The notes beneath the pieces are model-generated. The model was not told the DNA's origin. It did no database searches and saw nothing but the letters and a program-made list of their open reading frames with translations. From contig NZ_LGEG01000256.1 of assembly GCF_001280125.1 (NCBI RefSeq), forward strand, positions 1-64,000: a DNA stretch of 64,000 nt, written 5' to 3'. How positions within the stretch are numbered: the first letter of the stretch is position 1; each line of letters opens with the position of its first letter. Below, in pieces: positions 9,343 to 19,483 of the stretch. Position numbers and translations under genes: made by a program. This stretch comes from Streptomyces sp. NRRL F-6492 (lineage in GTDB: Bacteria > Actinomycetota > Actinomycetes > Streptomycetales > Streptomycetaceae).

Positions 9343-10146
9343 CTAGCGTCGTGGTTCCCAGCGGAACCACCGGTGGACCGCCCACCCCGTCACGACGCCC
9401 CAGGCCACTGTATTGAGCCCGGCGCCCAGCAGGCTCTCCGCTTGCGCGGTGCCGAGCCAGCCGGCCCGGACGAACTCCATCACGCCGCTGAGTGGCAGCA
9501 GTCCGCAAAGATCCGCGGCGAGCGGGGGCAGGGCGTCGCGCGGCACGAAGAGGCCCGAGCCGAAGCAGGAGACGAGGAAGAGCGGCAGGGTCGTGAGGCC
9601 GGCGCTCTCGACGGAGCGGGTGATCACGGTGGTGAGCGCGGCGAGCCCGGCGAGCAGGACGATCGCGGCGGCGACGCCGAGCAGCAGCAGGTCGGGGCGG
9701 GCGGGGGCGGACACGTCGAGGACGGCGACCCCGCCGGCCGTGAGCACGGCGCACTGCGCGAGCGTGATGGCGGTGGCGGGCAGGGCGCAGCCGGTGAGTA
9801 TCTCCGCGTCGCTCGCCTCGCCGGTCCGCAGCCGCTTGAGGACCAGCTCCTCGCGGCGGGCGACGAGCGCGGAGACGAGGCTCATGTAGGCGACGAGGAG
9901 CAGGACCATGCCGGTGCCGCCGATGAGGGTGGCCGCCCCGGCGCCCATCGGCAGGGTCTCGGCGTCGAGCTGGGTGAGCGAGGAGCGCAGCAGGAAGACC
10001 ATCATCAGCGGCATGAGCAGCGCGATGAAGAGGTTGTTCCGGTTGCGCAGGAGGAGGGTCAGCTCGGCCCGGCCGAGAGCGGTGAGCCGACGGCGGACGG
10101 TGGAGGCGGGCCCGGAGACCGGGGGCGTGGTCGTGGCGGTGCTCAT
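9343..10146 (-). CDS. ABC-2 type transporter permease
   Basis: 267 residues with about six transmembrane segments. The N-terminus (ALGRAELTLLLRNRNNLFIALLMPLMMVFLL) is typical of ABC-2 permeases, as are the later VSCFGSGLFVPRDALPP and LPLSGVMEFVRAGWLG. The ATG at 10146 overlaps the stop of the ATPase gene by 4 bp. With the ATPase it would form a half-size exporter of the drug- or bacitracin-resistance type; the substrate is unknown. Confidence 0.92.
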   Translation of the reverse strand: MSTATTTPPVSGPASTVRRRLTALGRAELTLLLRNRNNLFIALLMPLMMVFLLRSSLTQLDAETLPMGAGAATLIGGTGMVLLLVAYMSLVSALVARREELVLKRLRTGEASDAEILTGCALPATAITLAQCAVLTAGGVAVLDVSAPARPDLLLLGVAAAIVLLAGLAALTTVITRSVESAGLTTLPLFLVSCFGSGLFVPRDALPPLAADLCGLLPLSGVMEFVRAGWLGTAQAESLLGAGLNTVAWGVVTGWAVHRWFRWEPRR

Positions 10147-11177
10147 CGGGCGTCGGCCTCCTGCCGGTCGGTGCGGGCTGCGGTGTCGTGGGAAGGGGCG
10201 TCCTGCGGCAAGCCGTCCTGCATCAGGCCGTTCTGCGGCAGGTCGCCCCGGGACGCCCCTTCGCGCGAGGCGATGTCGAGGAACGCCTCTTCGAGGGAGG
10301 CGGAGCGGGCGTCGAGCCCGTCGAGCCGTATGCCGTCGTCCCCGGCCCAGGTGAGGAGCACGGAGAGGTCCTCCTGGAGGTCGTGGGTGCGGATCTCCAC
10401 GCGGCCGCCGGTCTCGGCGGCCCGCAGGCGCAGTGGGAGGTGGGCGGCCAGAACCCCTTCGGGGAGGGTGAAGCGGATCCGGGCGGGGCGGGCGGCGGTG
10501 ACCTCGGCCGGCGTGCCGGAGAGCACGATCTCGCCCCGGTGCATGATCGCGAGGCGGTCGGCGAGGGCTTCGACCTCCTCCAGATAGTGCGTGGTGAGGA
10601 GCACGGTGGTGCCGCCGTCCCGCAGCTGCCGGACGAGGTCCCAGGTGTCGCGGCGGCCCTCGGCGTCCAGGCCGGTGGTGGGTTCGTCGAGGAAGAGCAC
10701 CTCGGGGCGGCCGAGCAGCGCGAGCGCCAGGTCGAGCCGCCGCCGCTCGCCGCCGGAGAGCTGCTTGATCCGGACGCGCTCGCGCCCGGCGAGACCGGTG
10801 GCGGCGAGCGCCTCCCCGACGGGACGGGCTCCGCTGGTGCACCCCGCCCACATCCGTATGGTCTCGGCCACGGTGAGGTCGGAGGGGAAGCCGCCCTCCT
10901 GGAGCATGATGCCGATCCGGGGGCGGACGGCGGACCGCTCGCGGTACGGGTCGTGGCCGAGGACGCGGGCGGTGCCGGCACTGGGGACGGCGAGGCCCTC
11001 CAGGAGTTCGACGGTGGAGGTCTTGCCGGCGCCGTTGGTGCCGAGGAGGGCGAAGATCTCGCCCCGGGGGACGGCGAAGGAGATCCCGCGCACGGCCTCG
11101 AAGCCGCCGCCGGTCCCCCGGCCGGATCCCTCGGCGTACGTACGGCGCAGGTCGGTCGCCTCGATCGCAGGTGTCAT
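10143..11177 (-). CDS. ABC transporter ATP-binding protein
   Basis: 344 residues. Walker A GTNGAGKTS (residues ~47-55), signature LSGGERRR, Walker B LFLDEPTTGLDAEG and the switch His in LLTTHYLEE are all intact. The last ~100 residues form the extra C-terminal domain seen in DrrA-like exporter ATPases, ending in a Gln/Asp-rich tail. First gene of the four-gene operon; its ATG lies 144 bp from the tRNA-Gly terminator region and divergent from no other gene. Confidence 0.93.
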   Translation of the reverse strand: MTPAIEATDLRRTYAEGSGRGTGGGFEAVRGISFAVPRGEIFALLGTNGAGKTSTVELLEGLAVPSAGTARVLGHDPYRERSAVRPRIGIMLQEGGFPSDLTVAETIRMWAGCTSGARPVGEALAATGLAGRERVRIKQLSGGERRRLDLALALLGRPEVLFLDEPTTGLDAEGRRDTWDLVRQLRDGGTTVLLTTHYLEEVEALADRLAIMHRGEIVLSGTPAEVTAARPARIRFTLPEGVLAAHLPLRLRAAETGGRVEIRTHDLQEDLSVLLTWAGDDGIRLDGLDARSASLEEAFLDIASREGASRGDLPQNGLMQDGLPQDAPSHDTAARTDRQEADAR

Positions 11178-11279
11178 GTGTCCAGACTCCCGGCGGCCGT
11201 TGCTCTCCGGCAGTGCGCGCTGTCATGACCCCAGCTGACAAATGTCATGGGAGAGCGGCACGGTAGGAGGGAAACACGA

Positions 11280-11313
11280 CGAAGGCCCCGGTTCCTGAGA
11301 ACCGGGGCCTTCG
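11280..11313 (-). terminator. Terminator of the tRNA-Gly pair
   Basis: Perfect 15-bp stem (CGAAGGCCCCGGTTC / GAACCGGGGCCTTCG) with a 4-nt loop, immediately downstream of tRNA-Gly(GCC) on the minus strand. Confidence 0.8.
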
Positions 11314-11320
11314 CACTCTG

Positions 11321-11393
11321 AGCGGACGACGAGATTCGAACTCGCGACCCTCACCTTGGCAAGGTGATGCTCTACCAACTGAGCCACGTCCGC
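11321..11393 (-). tRNA. tRNA-Gly (anticodon GCC), second copy
   Basis: 73 nt, identical in sequence to the gene at 7163-7235, with the same TTGCCAA loop and T discriminator. It lies 80 nt downstream of tRNA-Gly(UCC) and just before a hairpin, so the two glycine tRNAs probably share one transcript. Confidence 0.95.
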
Positions 11394-11473
11394 ATTGCTC
11401 CCGACCGGCTTTCACCGGGCGGTGCGTGCACCACTGTACCTGATCCACAAGAGTGGCCGGTCCTACGATGCAG

Positions 11474-11545
11474 AGCGGGTGACAGGAATTGCACACTGCG
11501 CCTTCCCCCTGGAAGGGGGCTGTTCTGCTACTGAACTACACCCGC
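11474..11545 (-). tRNA. tRNA-Gly (anticodon TCC) with non-canonical D and T arms
   Basis: Minus strand: acceptor GCGGGTG pairs perfectly with CACCCGC, discriminator T. The D stem GTTC/GAAC is intact but its 7-nt loop AGTAGCA lacks the usual GG pair at 18-19. The anticodon arm is GCCCC-CTTCCAG-GGGGA, giving anticodon TCC, with a G-A mismatch at 27-43. The T arm reads GCAGTG-TGCAATT-CCTGT: pairing needs a bulged T, and the loop has G where nearly all tRNAs have T55. Anticodon, acceptor stem and discriminator identify it as glycine. It could be a weakly translating, pathway-dedicated glycine tRNA, or simply a divergent one. Confidence 0.85.
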
Positions 11546-11796
11546 ACGCTGCTTGGAGTGGGGCCTTCCGGCCTCGCCCCTCGGCGTGATCCAGACTCTA
11601 GCCGATCACCCGGGGGGCAATGCAAATCGGCTCGGCCTGCGACGACGGGTGGACCCGGCCGGGCGTCCCTGGCCGGGCGTCCCTGGCCGGGCAGGTGCGG
11701 CCGAGCGGGCGAGCGAGCGGGTGGACGCGGCCGGGCGGGTGCGGTGCTCGGGCGAGGCGCGGCACCAGGGGAGGGCAGAGGCGCGGAACCCTCCCC

Positions 11797-11880
11797 GGTG
11801 CCCGGTGCCCGGTGCCCGGTGCCCGGTGCCCGGTGCCCGGTGCCCGGTGCCCGGTGCCCGGTGCCCGGTGCCCGGTGCCC
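11797..11880 (+). repeat. Heptamer minisatellite, 12 copies of GGTGCCC
   Basis: Twelve perfect, uninterrupted copies of the 7-bp unit GGTGCCC (84 bp), followed by one decayed copy (GGCGCCC). It lies 15 bp beyond the stop codon of the Lsr2-like gene. The sequence before it (11640-11760) also has short imperfect repeats of GGCCGGGCGTCCCT type. No gene is seen between 11546 and 11895. Confidence 0.95.
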
Positions 11881-11895
11881 GGCGCCCGCCTCGGC

Positions 11896-12255
11896 TCAGC
11901 TCGCCTCGCGGAAGGCCTCGTACACCCGCTTCGGGATCCGGCCCCGGGCGGGCACGTCCATCTTGTTGGACTGGGCCCAGGCGCGGACCGCCGCCGGGTC
12001 GGGGGCGAGGTCGGTGTGCGTGTACGCCGCGGCCGTCCGGCCCCGGCCGTCGCCCGCACCCGCACCGGCGCCGATCCGCGCGGGGATCTTGCGGCCGGCC
12101 GCGAGGTAGGGCGCGAGGGCCTTGCGGAGTTTCTTTGCATTGGCAGCATTCAGGTCGATCTCGTACATCTTCCCGTCGAGGCCGAACACCACCGTTTCAG
12201 CTGCTTCTCCGCCCTCGATGTCATCGGAGAGGGTGACCACCACACGCTGAGCCAC
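11896..12255 (-). CDS. lsrL: Lsr2-family nucleoid-associated protein (LsrL-like)
   Basis: 119 residues from GTG 12255, with AAAGGA upstream. The N-terminal oligomerisation domain (MAQRVVVTLSDDIEGGEAAETVVFGLDGKMYEIDL) and the C-terminal DNA-binding domain (RAWAQSNKMDVPARGRIPKRV) are clear; the RGR motif that inserts into the minor groove of AT-rich DNA is present. The linker is Gly/Ala-rich with a second RGR (DGRGR). Lsr2 proteins coat and silence AT-rich, often foreign, DNA. Streptomyces carry a main Lsr2 and a paralogue (LsrL) beside purS; the position here matches the paralogue. The gene is divergent from purSQL. Confidence 0.92.
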   Translation of the reverse strand: MAQRVVVTLSDDIEGGEAAETVVFGLDGKMYEIDLNAANAKKLRKALAPYLAAGRKIPARIGAGAGAGDGRGRTAAAYTHTDLAPDPAAVRAWAQSNKMDVPARGRIPKRVYEAFREAS

Positions 12256-12611
12256 GGATATCGGTCCTTTCCTTTGGCCGCCGAGGCCGTAGGTGGCGCT
12301 TGTGGCGCCCCTGACGTGCGACGATTCCGACCGTTCGGCTGTGCCGGGACAATGCTGCTTTCTTCTGGAAACCTTTCTACAGCGGCAGGTGTCGCATTGT
12401 GAAGCCCTGCCATTTGTTTCAGCGTGTCCCGGCGCAATGTGGTGCGCAATATTTCACGTGAATTTTGCCGTGGAGGGGGTTGGCCGGAGTGTGGCCCAAG
12501 AGGCTCTCCTGAACCCCTCTTTTGTAGGATCCTTCAGATCTCTACCCGCGTAGAATTTGGAGGCAGGTACGCTGAAGGAACCGCCCACGCAACACACCAC
12601 CGGGAGTGCCA
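12256..12611. promoter_or_regulatory. AT-rich divergent control region between lsrL-like gene and purS
   Basis: About 355 bp with no gene, clearly less GC-rich than its surroundings. It holds a perfect 10-bp palindrome TTCACGTGAA at 12453-12462 and a -10-like TAGAAT at 12551-12556, about 55 bp before purS. The AT content would suit binding by the Lsr2-like product itself, but that is inference. Confidence 0.45.
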
Positions 12612-12881
12612 GTGGCACGCGTCGTAGTCGACGTCATGCTCAAGCCGGAGATCCTCGACCCCCAGGGGCAGGCGGTGCAGCGTGCACTGCCCCGCCTGGG
12701 ATTCGCCGGAATCGCCGACGTCCGTCAGGGGAAGCGCTTCGAGCTGGAGGTGGAGGGACCGGTCGACGACGCCGCCCTCGCCCGCATCCATGAGATGGCC
12801 GAAACCTTCCTCGCCAACACCGTCATCGAGGACTTCGTCGTGAAGGTGGAGTCCACCGAGACCGCCGGGGCCTCGTCGTGA
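12612..12881 (+). CDS. purS: Phosphoribosylformylglycinamidine synthase subunit PurS
   Basis: 89 residues from GTG 12612, with GGGAG five bases upstream; GTG 12606 is an alternative adding two residues but overlaps that ribosome binding site. The sequence [20 protein letters not shown] and the ending [11 protein letters not shown] are standard PurS. PurS bridges PurL and PurQ and helps pass ammonia between them in FGAM synthase (step 4 of purine synthesis). Its stop overlaps the purQ start by 4 bp. Confidence 0.94.
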   Translation: MARVVVDVMLKPEILDPQGQAVQRALPRLGFAGIADVRQGKRFELEVEGPVDDAALARIHEMAETFLANTVIEDFVVKVESTETAGASS

Positions 12882-13557
12882 CCGCACGCATCGGCGTCGT
12901 CACGTTCCCCGGAACGCTCGACGACCAGGACGCGCTGCGTGCCGCCCGCCTGGCGGGCGCCGAGCCCGTCCCGCTCTGGCACCGCGACAAGGACCTCAAG
13001 CAGGTCGACGCCGTGGTCCTGGCCGGCGGCTTCTCCTACGGCGACTACCTGCGGGCCGGAGCCATCTCCCGCTTCTCGCCGGTGATGGAGACGATCATCG
13101 AGCAGGCGAAGGCGGGCATGCCCGTCCTCGGCATCTGCAACGGCTTCCAGATCCTCACCGAGGCCCATCTGCTGCCGGGCGCGATGCTGCGCAACAACCA
13201 CCTCCACTTCATCTGCCGCGACCAGAAGCTGCGGGTGGAGAACGCGGAGACCGCCTGGACCTCGGACTACACCGGGGGCCAGGAGATCGAGGTCCCGCTC
13301 AAGAACATGGACGGCCGGTACGTCGCCGACGAGCGCGTGCTCGACGAGCTGGAGGCCGAGGGGCGGGTGGCCTTCCGCTACCTGGACGTGAACCCCAACG
13401 GTTCGCTGCGCGACATCGCGGGCGTCACCAACGCCGCCGGCAACGTGGTCGGCCTCATGCCGCACCCCGAGCACGCCGTCGAGCCGCTGGTCGGCACCGG
13501 CAAGACCGACGGCCTCGGTTTCTTCACCTCGATCCTCAAGAAGCTGGTCAACGCCTG

Positions 13558-13558
<1 letters not shown>
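12878..13558 (+). CDS. purQ: Phosphoribosylformylglycinamidine synthase subunit PurQ (glutaminase)
   Basis: 226 residues. Class I glutamine amidotransferase: nucleophile Cys in [11 protein letters not shown] and the His/Glu pair in MPHPEHAVE. It releases ammonia from glutamine for PurL. GTG 12878 overlaps the purS stop (GTGA) and its own TGA shares one base with the purL ATG, so all three subunits are translationally coupled. Confidence 0.96.
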
Positions 13559-15807
<2,249 letters not shown>

Positions 15808-15823
15808 CGCGAAGCACAGGGGG

Positions 15824-15859
15824 AGCCCCCGTCCGGACCTTCGGGTCCGGACGGGGGCT
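15824..15859 (+). terminator. purSQL terminator
   Basis: Perfect 16-bp stem (AGCCCCCGTCCGGACC / GGTCCGGACGGGGGCT) with a TTCG tetraloop, just after purL. Confidence 0.85.
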
Positions 15860-15895
15860 TCATCGTTGCCGTCTCGGATTCCCTCTTGCGCGGAG

Positions 15896-15911
15896 TTACG
15901 TAATTACGTAA
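15896..15911. promoter_or_regulatory. 16-bp palindromic operator before the ArsR-like gene
   Basis: TTACGTAATTACGTAA is a perfect palindrome made of two TTACGTAA-like halves, ending 9 bp before the ATG of the regulator. An AT-rich palindrome in such GC-rich DNA at this position is a strong candidate for autoregulatory binding. Confidence 0.65.
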
Positions 15912-15920
15912 TCTGTACGC

Positions 15921-16436
15921 ATGGAGATGGAGGAGCGGTTCACCGAGCTGGAGCGGCGCATCGCGGCACTGGAGGGCGTGGAGCCCCCCGTCGCCGAGCG
16001 TCCCGAGCCCGCCGGAGGGGGCCTCTGGGCCCTGGAGGGGTTCAAGGCCGAGCTGGCCGGGGCGGGCCCGCGGGCCGCCGACGGCGGGGTGCTGTTCACG
16101 GGGTCGGTGCGGCTGCCCACCGAGGAGCGGTACGAGTGGCAGTTCGGCGCGCTCACCGAGCGGCTGCTCGACGAGGACTGGGCCGAGACCGCGGACTCCT
16201 TCGCCGCGCTGGGGCATCCCGTACGGCTCCGGCTGCTGCGGGAGATACTCGGCGGCCGCCGCACCGCCGCCGAGCTGGCCGAGCTCCCGGAGACGGGCAC
16301 GACCGGCCAGGTCTACCACCACCTGCGCCAACTGACCGGCGCGGGCTGGCTCCACATGGCCGGGCGCGGTCGCTACGAGGTTCCGGCGGCCCGGGTCGTC
16401 CCGCTCCTGGTGGCCCTCACGGCGGCCCACCCCTAG
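15921..16436 (+). CDS. ArsR-type winged-helix transcriptional regulator
   Basis: 171 residues. A short coiled-coil-like N-terminus (MEMEERFTELERRIAALEG) and an undefined middle part precede a winged helix at ~90-165: FAALGHPVRLRLLREILGG, TAAELAELPETGTTGQVYHHLRQLTGAGWL. No Cys metal-sensing motif is present, so metal sensing is unlikely. It lies immediately before an M23 peptidase gene in the same direction and probably controls both through the palindrome at 15896-15911. Confidence 0.85.
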   Translation: MEMEERFTELERRIAALEGVEPPVAERPEPAGGGLWALEGFKAELAGAGPRAADGGVLFTGSVRLPTEERYEWQFGALTERLLDEDWAETADSFAALGHPVRLRLLREILGGRRTAAELAELPETGTTGQVYHHLRQLTGAGWLHMAGRGRYEVPAARVVPLLVALTAAHP

Positions 16437-16508
16437 TCCTTCGACCACAGTCCTCGACCACGGCTCTCGATCACAGCCGTCGACCACGATCGTTCAGGGG
16501 GAACGCTC

Positions 16509-17339
16509 ATGTTCACGCGCAAGTCCGCGGTGATGCTCCACCGCATGCTCTGGCTGCTGTTCTTCGTCCAGTTGATCGTCTCGTTCACCGTCGGACTGCC
16601 CTACTCGTACGCCCTGAGCTGGCTGCCGCTGATCGCAGCCCTGGCGGTCGGGGTCATGCTCGCCCTGCACACCGGCAAGGAGGTCCGGGCGGAGGTGCGG
16701 CCCCCGGTCGAGGTGGACCCGCCGGTCACCGGCCGCTGGTCGGCGCTCAACAGCCCGGCCGACCGGACGCCCAGCCACGGCACCCACCAGTACGGCCAGA
16801 CGTACGCCATCGACATCGTGGCGGAGGACGAGGAGCGGCCCCGGCCCTCCTTCGCGTGGCTGTGGCCGGTGGTCCGCCGGAGCGAGGAGTTCCCGGCCTT
16901 CGGCGCCCCGCTGTTCGCGGTCGCCGACGCGGCCGTGGTGCACGCCGAGGACGGCCTGCGCGACCACCTCAGCCGCAACTCGCTGCTCGCCGTGCTCTAT
17001 CTGCTGGTCTTCGAGGCCACCGTCCGCGTCCTCGCGGGGGCCCGGTGGATCGTCGGGAACCACCTGGTCCTCGACCTCGGGGACGGCACCTACGCGGTGT
17101 ACGCCCACCTCCGCCGGGGTTCGCTCACCGTCCGGGCGGGGGACCGGGTGACGGCCGGGCAGCAGGTCGCCCGGTGCGGGAACTCCGGCAACTCCACCGA
17201 ACCGCACCTGCACTTCCATCTGATGAACGGCCCCGACCTGGACATAGCCAGGGGCGTGCCCTTCACCTGGCGCGGCGTCGGCGTGCCGAAGAACAAGGAG
17301 ACGTTCGAGGTGACGGGGAACGCCACCCACCCGGCCTGA
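16509..17339 (+). CDS. Membrane-anchored M23-family peptidase
   Basis: 276 residues from ATG 16509, with GGGGGAACG upstream. Two N-terminal transmembrane segments (~12-30 and ~36-55) precede a LytM/M23 domain: GTHQYGQTYAIDIV (metal ligands His and Asp), VYAHLRRGSL and the ligand/catalytic motif EPHLHFHLM. M23 enzymes cut peptide bridges in peptidoglycan. The spacing between the first His and Asp (HQYGQTYAID) is longer than the classic HxGxD, as in other YAHL/HLHFH actinobacterial members. It follows the ArsR-type regulator by 72 bp and is likely co-expressed with it. Confidence 0.85.
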   Translation: MFTRKSAVMLHRMLWLLFFVQLIVSFTVGLPYSYALSWLPLIAALAVGVMLALHTGKEVRAEVRPPVEVDPPVTGRWSALNSPADRTPSHGTHQYGQTYAIDIVAEDEERPRPSFAWLWPVVRRSEEFPAFGAPLFAVADAAVVHAEDGLRDHLSRNSLLAVLYLLVFEATVRVLAGARWIVGNHLVLDLGDGTYAVYAHLRRGSLTVRAGDRVTAGQQVARCGNSGNSTEPHLHFHLMNGPDLDIARGVPFTWRGVGVPKNKETFEVTGNATHPA

Positions 17340-17344
17340 CCTCC

Positions 17345-17545
17345 GCCACGGACCGCGCCCGGCACCACCACCGCCCGCGCCCGGCACCGACCGCACCCGT
17401 CACAGATCACGCCCGCCACAGATCACGCCCGCCACCGACCACGACCACCCATGTCCACCACGCGCCGTGCCCGCCACAGACCGTGCCCGCCACAGACCCT
17501 GCCCGCCACCACCCGCGCCCACCCGTGTCCGTCCCCGCCGCCGAC
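17345..17545 (+). repeat. Degenerate tandem repeats of a CACAGATCACGCCCGC type
   Basis: The 218-bp gap between the M23 gene and the next gene is filled with irregular 15-20-bp repeats based on CACAGATCACGCCCGCCA. No gene is supported here, although open frames run through it because of its composition. Confidence 0.7.
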
Positions 17546-17560
17546 TACCCTCGCCCCATG
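17546..17560 (+). promoter_or_regulatory. -10 box of a probable leaderless promoter
   Basis: TACCCT at 17546-17551 lies 6 nt before the ATG at 17558, and no ribosome binding site is present. Confidence 0.5.
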
Positions 17561-18346
17561 CCACCGGCCAAGAAGCGCACCCGTAGCTACGATCCCGCCA
17601 AGACCCGGGCCGCCGTTCACGCCCAGTTCCGGCACGTACGGGAAGCCGTCGAGGCGTTCACGCCCGTGCAGCTCGACGCGCCGACCCGGCTGGGGGAGTG
17701 GACCGTACGGGACCTGGCGGCGCACCTCGCGTGGATGGTCGACTCCGTGCCCCTGCTGCTCGCCGAGCCCGCGCCGGCCGCACGGGAACTGGCCCTGCTC
17801 GACTGGCCGTCCAGGACCGCACGGGACGCCGAGCGAATCGACGCGCACACGCGCGGGATCGACGCCTCCGACCTGCACGGGCTCTACGCGCGGGTGGAGG
17901 ACGACTACGAGGAGGCGGTGGCGGGCGCGGCCGACGAGCGGCTCCTGCCGCTGAGCTTCGGCGCCATGACCCTCGGGGACTTCCTCGTCACCCGGACCGT
18001 CGAACTCGTCGTCCACACCGACGACCTGAACGAGGCGACCGGCGCGGGCATCCCGTACGACCGGCGGGCCCTCGCCGCCTGCACCCGTCTCCTCGCCGAC
18101 GTCCTCGCGGTGCGGGCCCCCGGTGGGGCGGTCGAGGTGCGGGTCCCGCCGTACGCCGTCGTCCAGTGCGTGGAGGGCCCCCGGCACACCCGGGGCACCC
18201 CGCCCAACGTGGTCGAGACGGACCCCCTGACCTGGATCCGGCTCGCGACCGGGCGCGTGGAGTGGGCGACGGAGCTGGACGCGGCCCTGGTGAGCGCGAG
18301 CGGCGAACGCGCCGACCTGGCGGACCTGCTGCCCCTGATGGGCTGA
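17558..18346 (+). CDS. Maleylpyruvate isomerase N-terminal (DinB-like) domain protein
   Basis: 262 residues. The four-helix MDMPI/DinB-like domain is recognisable: LGEWTVRDLAAHLAWMVDSV with the conserved His, and later TRTVELVVHTDDLNEA with the second metal-ligand region (HTDD). The C-terminal part (~190-260) resembles the SCP2-like domain of TIGR03083-type proteins. Such proteins are mycothiol-dependent enzymes in some cases; the substrate here is unknown. A TACCCT box 6 nt upstream suggests a leaderless mRNA. Confidence 0.8.
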   Translation: MPPAKKRTRSYDPAKTRAAVHAQFRHVREAVEAFTPVQLDAPTRLGEWTVRDLAAHLAWMVDSVPLLLAEPAPAARELALLDWPSRTARDAERIDAHTRGIDASDLHGLYARVEDDYEEAVAGAADERLLPLSFGAMTLGDFLVTRTVELVVHTDDLNEATGAGIPYDRRALAACTRLLADVLAVRAPGGAVEVRVPPYAVVQCVEGPRHTRGTPPNVVETDPLTWIRLATGRVEWATELDAALVSASGERADLADLLPLMG

Positions 18347-18414
18347 CCGCAGCGGATCCGCACAGGTCGGCGGGGCCCGTGGAACCGACTCGTCCGGTCG
18401 TCCGTCCCATCTCC

Positions 18415-19242
18415 ATGTCGAAGCCACGAGCACTCGTCGTCCTGGTTCCGCTCCTCCCCGCCCTGCTGCTCACCGCCTGCGGCACGGAGGGAGGGCAGGG
18501 ATCCGGGTCCGGGGCGGGCACCGTCTCCCCGGACCTCCCGCTCACCGGCACGCACTGGACCGTCGACAAGGTCACCGTCGACGGGAGCGCGTCCGACGCC
18601 CCCGACGACGCCCGCGTCGCGTTCGGGAAGGACGGCCGGGTCACCGGCCGGGGCGGTTGCAACACCTTCAACGCCACCGCCGACGTCCGGGGCGACACCC
18701 TCACCGTCTCCCCGGGCCCGATGACCGAGATCGCCTGTTCCGCCGACCGGATGCGCTTCGAGAAGGATCTGGTCAAGGCCTTCTCCGGAGAGCTCAAGGG
18801 CACGCTGGAGAACGACACCCTCACCCTGACCTCGTCCGACGGGCGGAACGTCCTCGCGCTCACCGCCGAGCGGCCCGCCCCGCTGCGCGGCACCGCGTGG
18901 AAGGTCGACGGCCTGCTCTCCGGGAAGACGGCGTCCTCCCTGCCCGCCGGCAGCGAGGGCAAGGCGCGGATCGTCCTGGGCGAGGACGGCAAGGTCACCG
19001 GCAACCTGGGCTGCAACAACTTCTCCGCGACCGCCAGGACCGATGCCACGACCCTCACCGTCGAGGGCCCGGCGGCCACCACCCGGATGATGTGCACGGG
19101 CCCGCAGATGAAGCTGGAGACAAGGCTGTACGAACTCCTCGACGGGCCGCTCACCTACCGGGTCGACCACCGGACCCTGACGCTCACCGATTCCTCCGGC
19201 GAGGGCCTCACCGCCACCGCCGAACCGGCCGGACGCGCGTAG
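18415..19242 (+). CDS. Lipoprotein with two META domains
   Basis: 275 residues. The N-terminus is a lipoprotein signal peptide (KPRALVVLVPLLPALLLTAC) with the lipobox LTAC. Two META domains follow, each with the hallmark GCNTF/GCNNF: the first (~45-140) has GRGGCNTFNA and MTEIACS, the second (~150-260) GNLGCNNFSA and TTRMMCTGPQM. META-domain proteins (HslJ-like) are exported proteins of unclear function. It lies 68 bp after the maleylpyruvate-isomerase-like gene without a clear ribosome binding site. Confidence 0.88.
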   Translation: MSKPRALVVLVPLLPALLLTACGTEGGQGSGSGAGTVSPDLPLTGTHWTVDKVTVDGSASDAPDDARVAFGKDGRVTGRGGCNTFNATADVRGDTLTVSPGPMTEIACSADRMRFEKDLVKAFSGELKGTLENDTLTLTSSDGRNVLALTAERPAPLRGTAWKVDGLLSGKTASSLPAGSEGKARIVLGEDGKVTGNLGCNNFSATARTDATTLTVEGPAATTRMMCTGPQMKLETRLYELLDGPLTYRVDHRTLTLTDSSGEGLTATAEPAGRA

Positions 19243-19483
19243 CGCCGGACGTCCGAACCTCCGTCCACCGCTCCCTGATTGCGAACTCCGTCACATCGCG
19301 GGACGGCTCCGGGGCCGATACGAGCGCCCGCTCGCCACGGTTCCGGAGCCGGAATCCCTTCCCCCGCCTGGTTTGTAGCCCCCTCCAAGCGCGAGATGAT
19401 CATTTCGTGCGATCGCACGAGCGCGGCCGGTCCCGCATTTCCTCAATTCGGACCAGTGGTCGAGCCCGTCTACACTCGGAAAC
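19243..19483 (+). promoter_or_regulatory. purF upstream region with a 16-bp perfect palindrome
   Basis: No gene in these 240 bp. A perfect palindrome TCGTGCGATCGCACGA lies at 19405-19420, with the shorter palindrome ATGATCAT just before it (19396-19403). A -10-like TACACT at 19471-19476 is 7 nt before the purF GTG. The palindrome, about 50 bp before the -10, is a plausible operator for purine control; the regulator is unknown. Confidence 0.55.

Noticed and set aside
11797..11880. Possible CRISPR array
   Set aside because: The heptamers are contiguous with no spacers, and no cas genes are present; it is a minisatellite.
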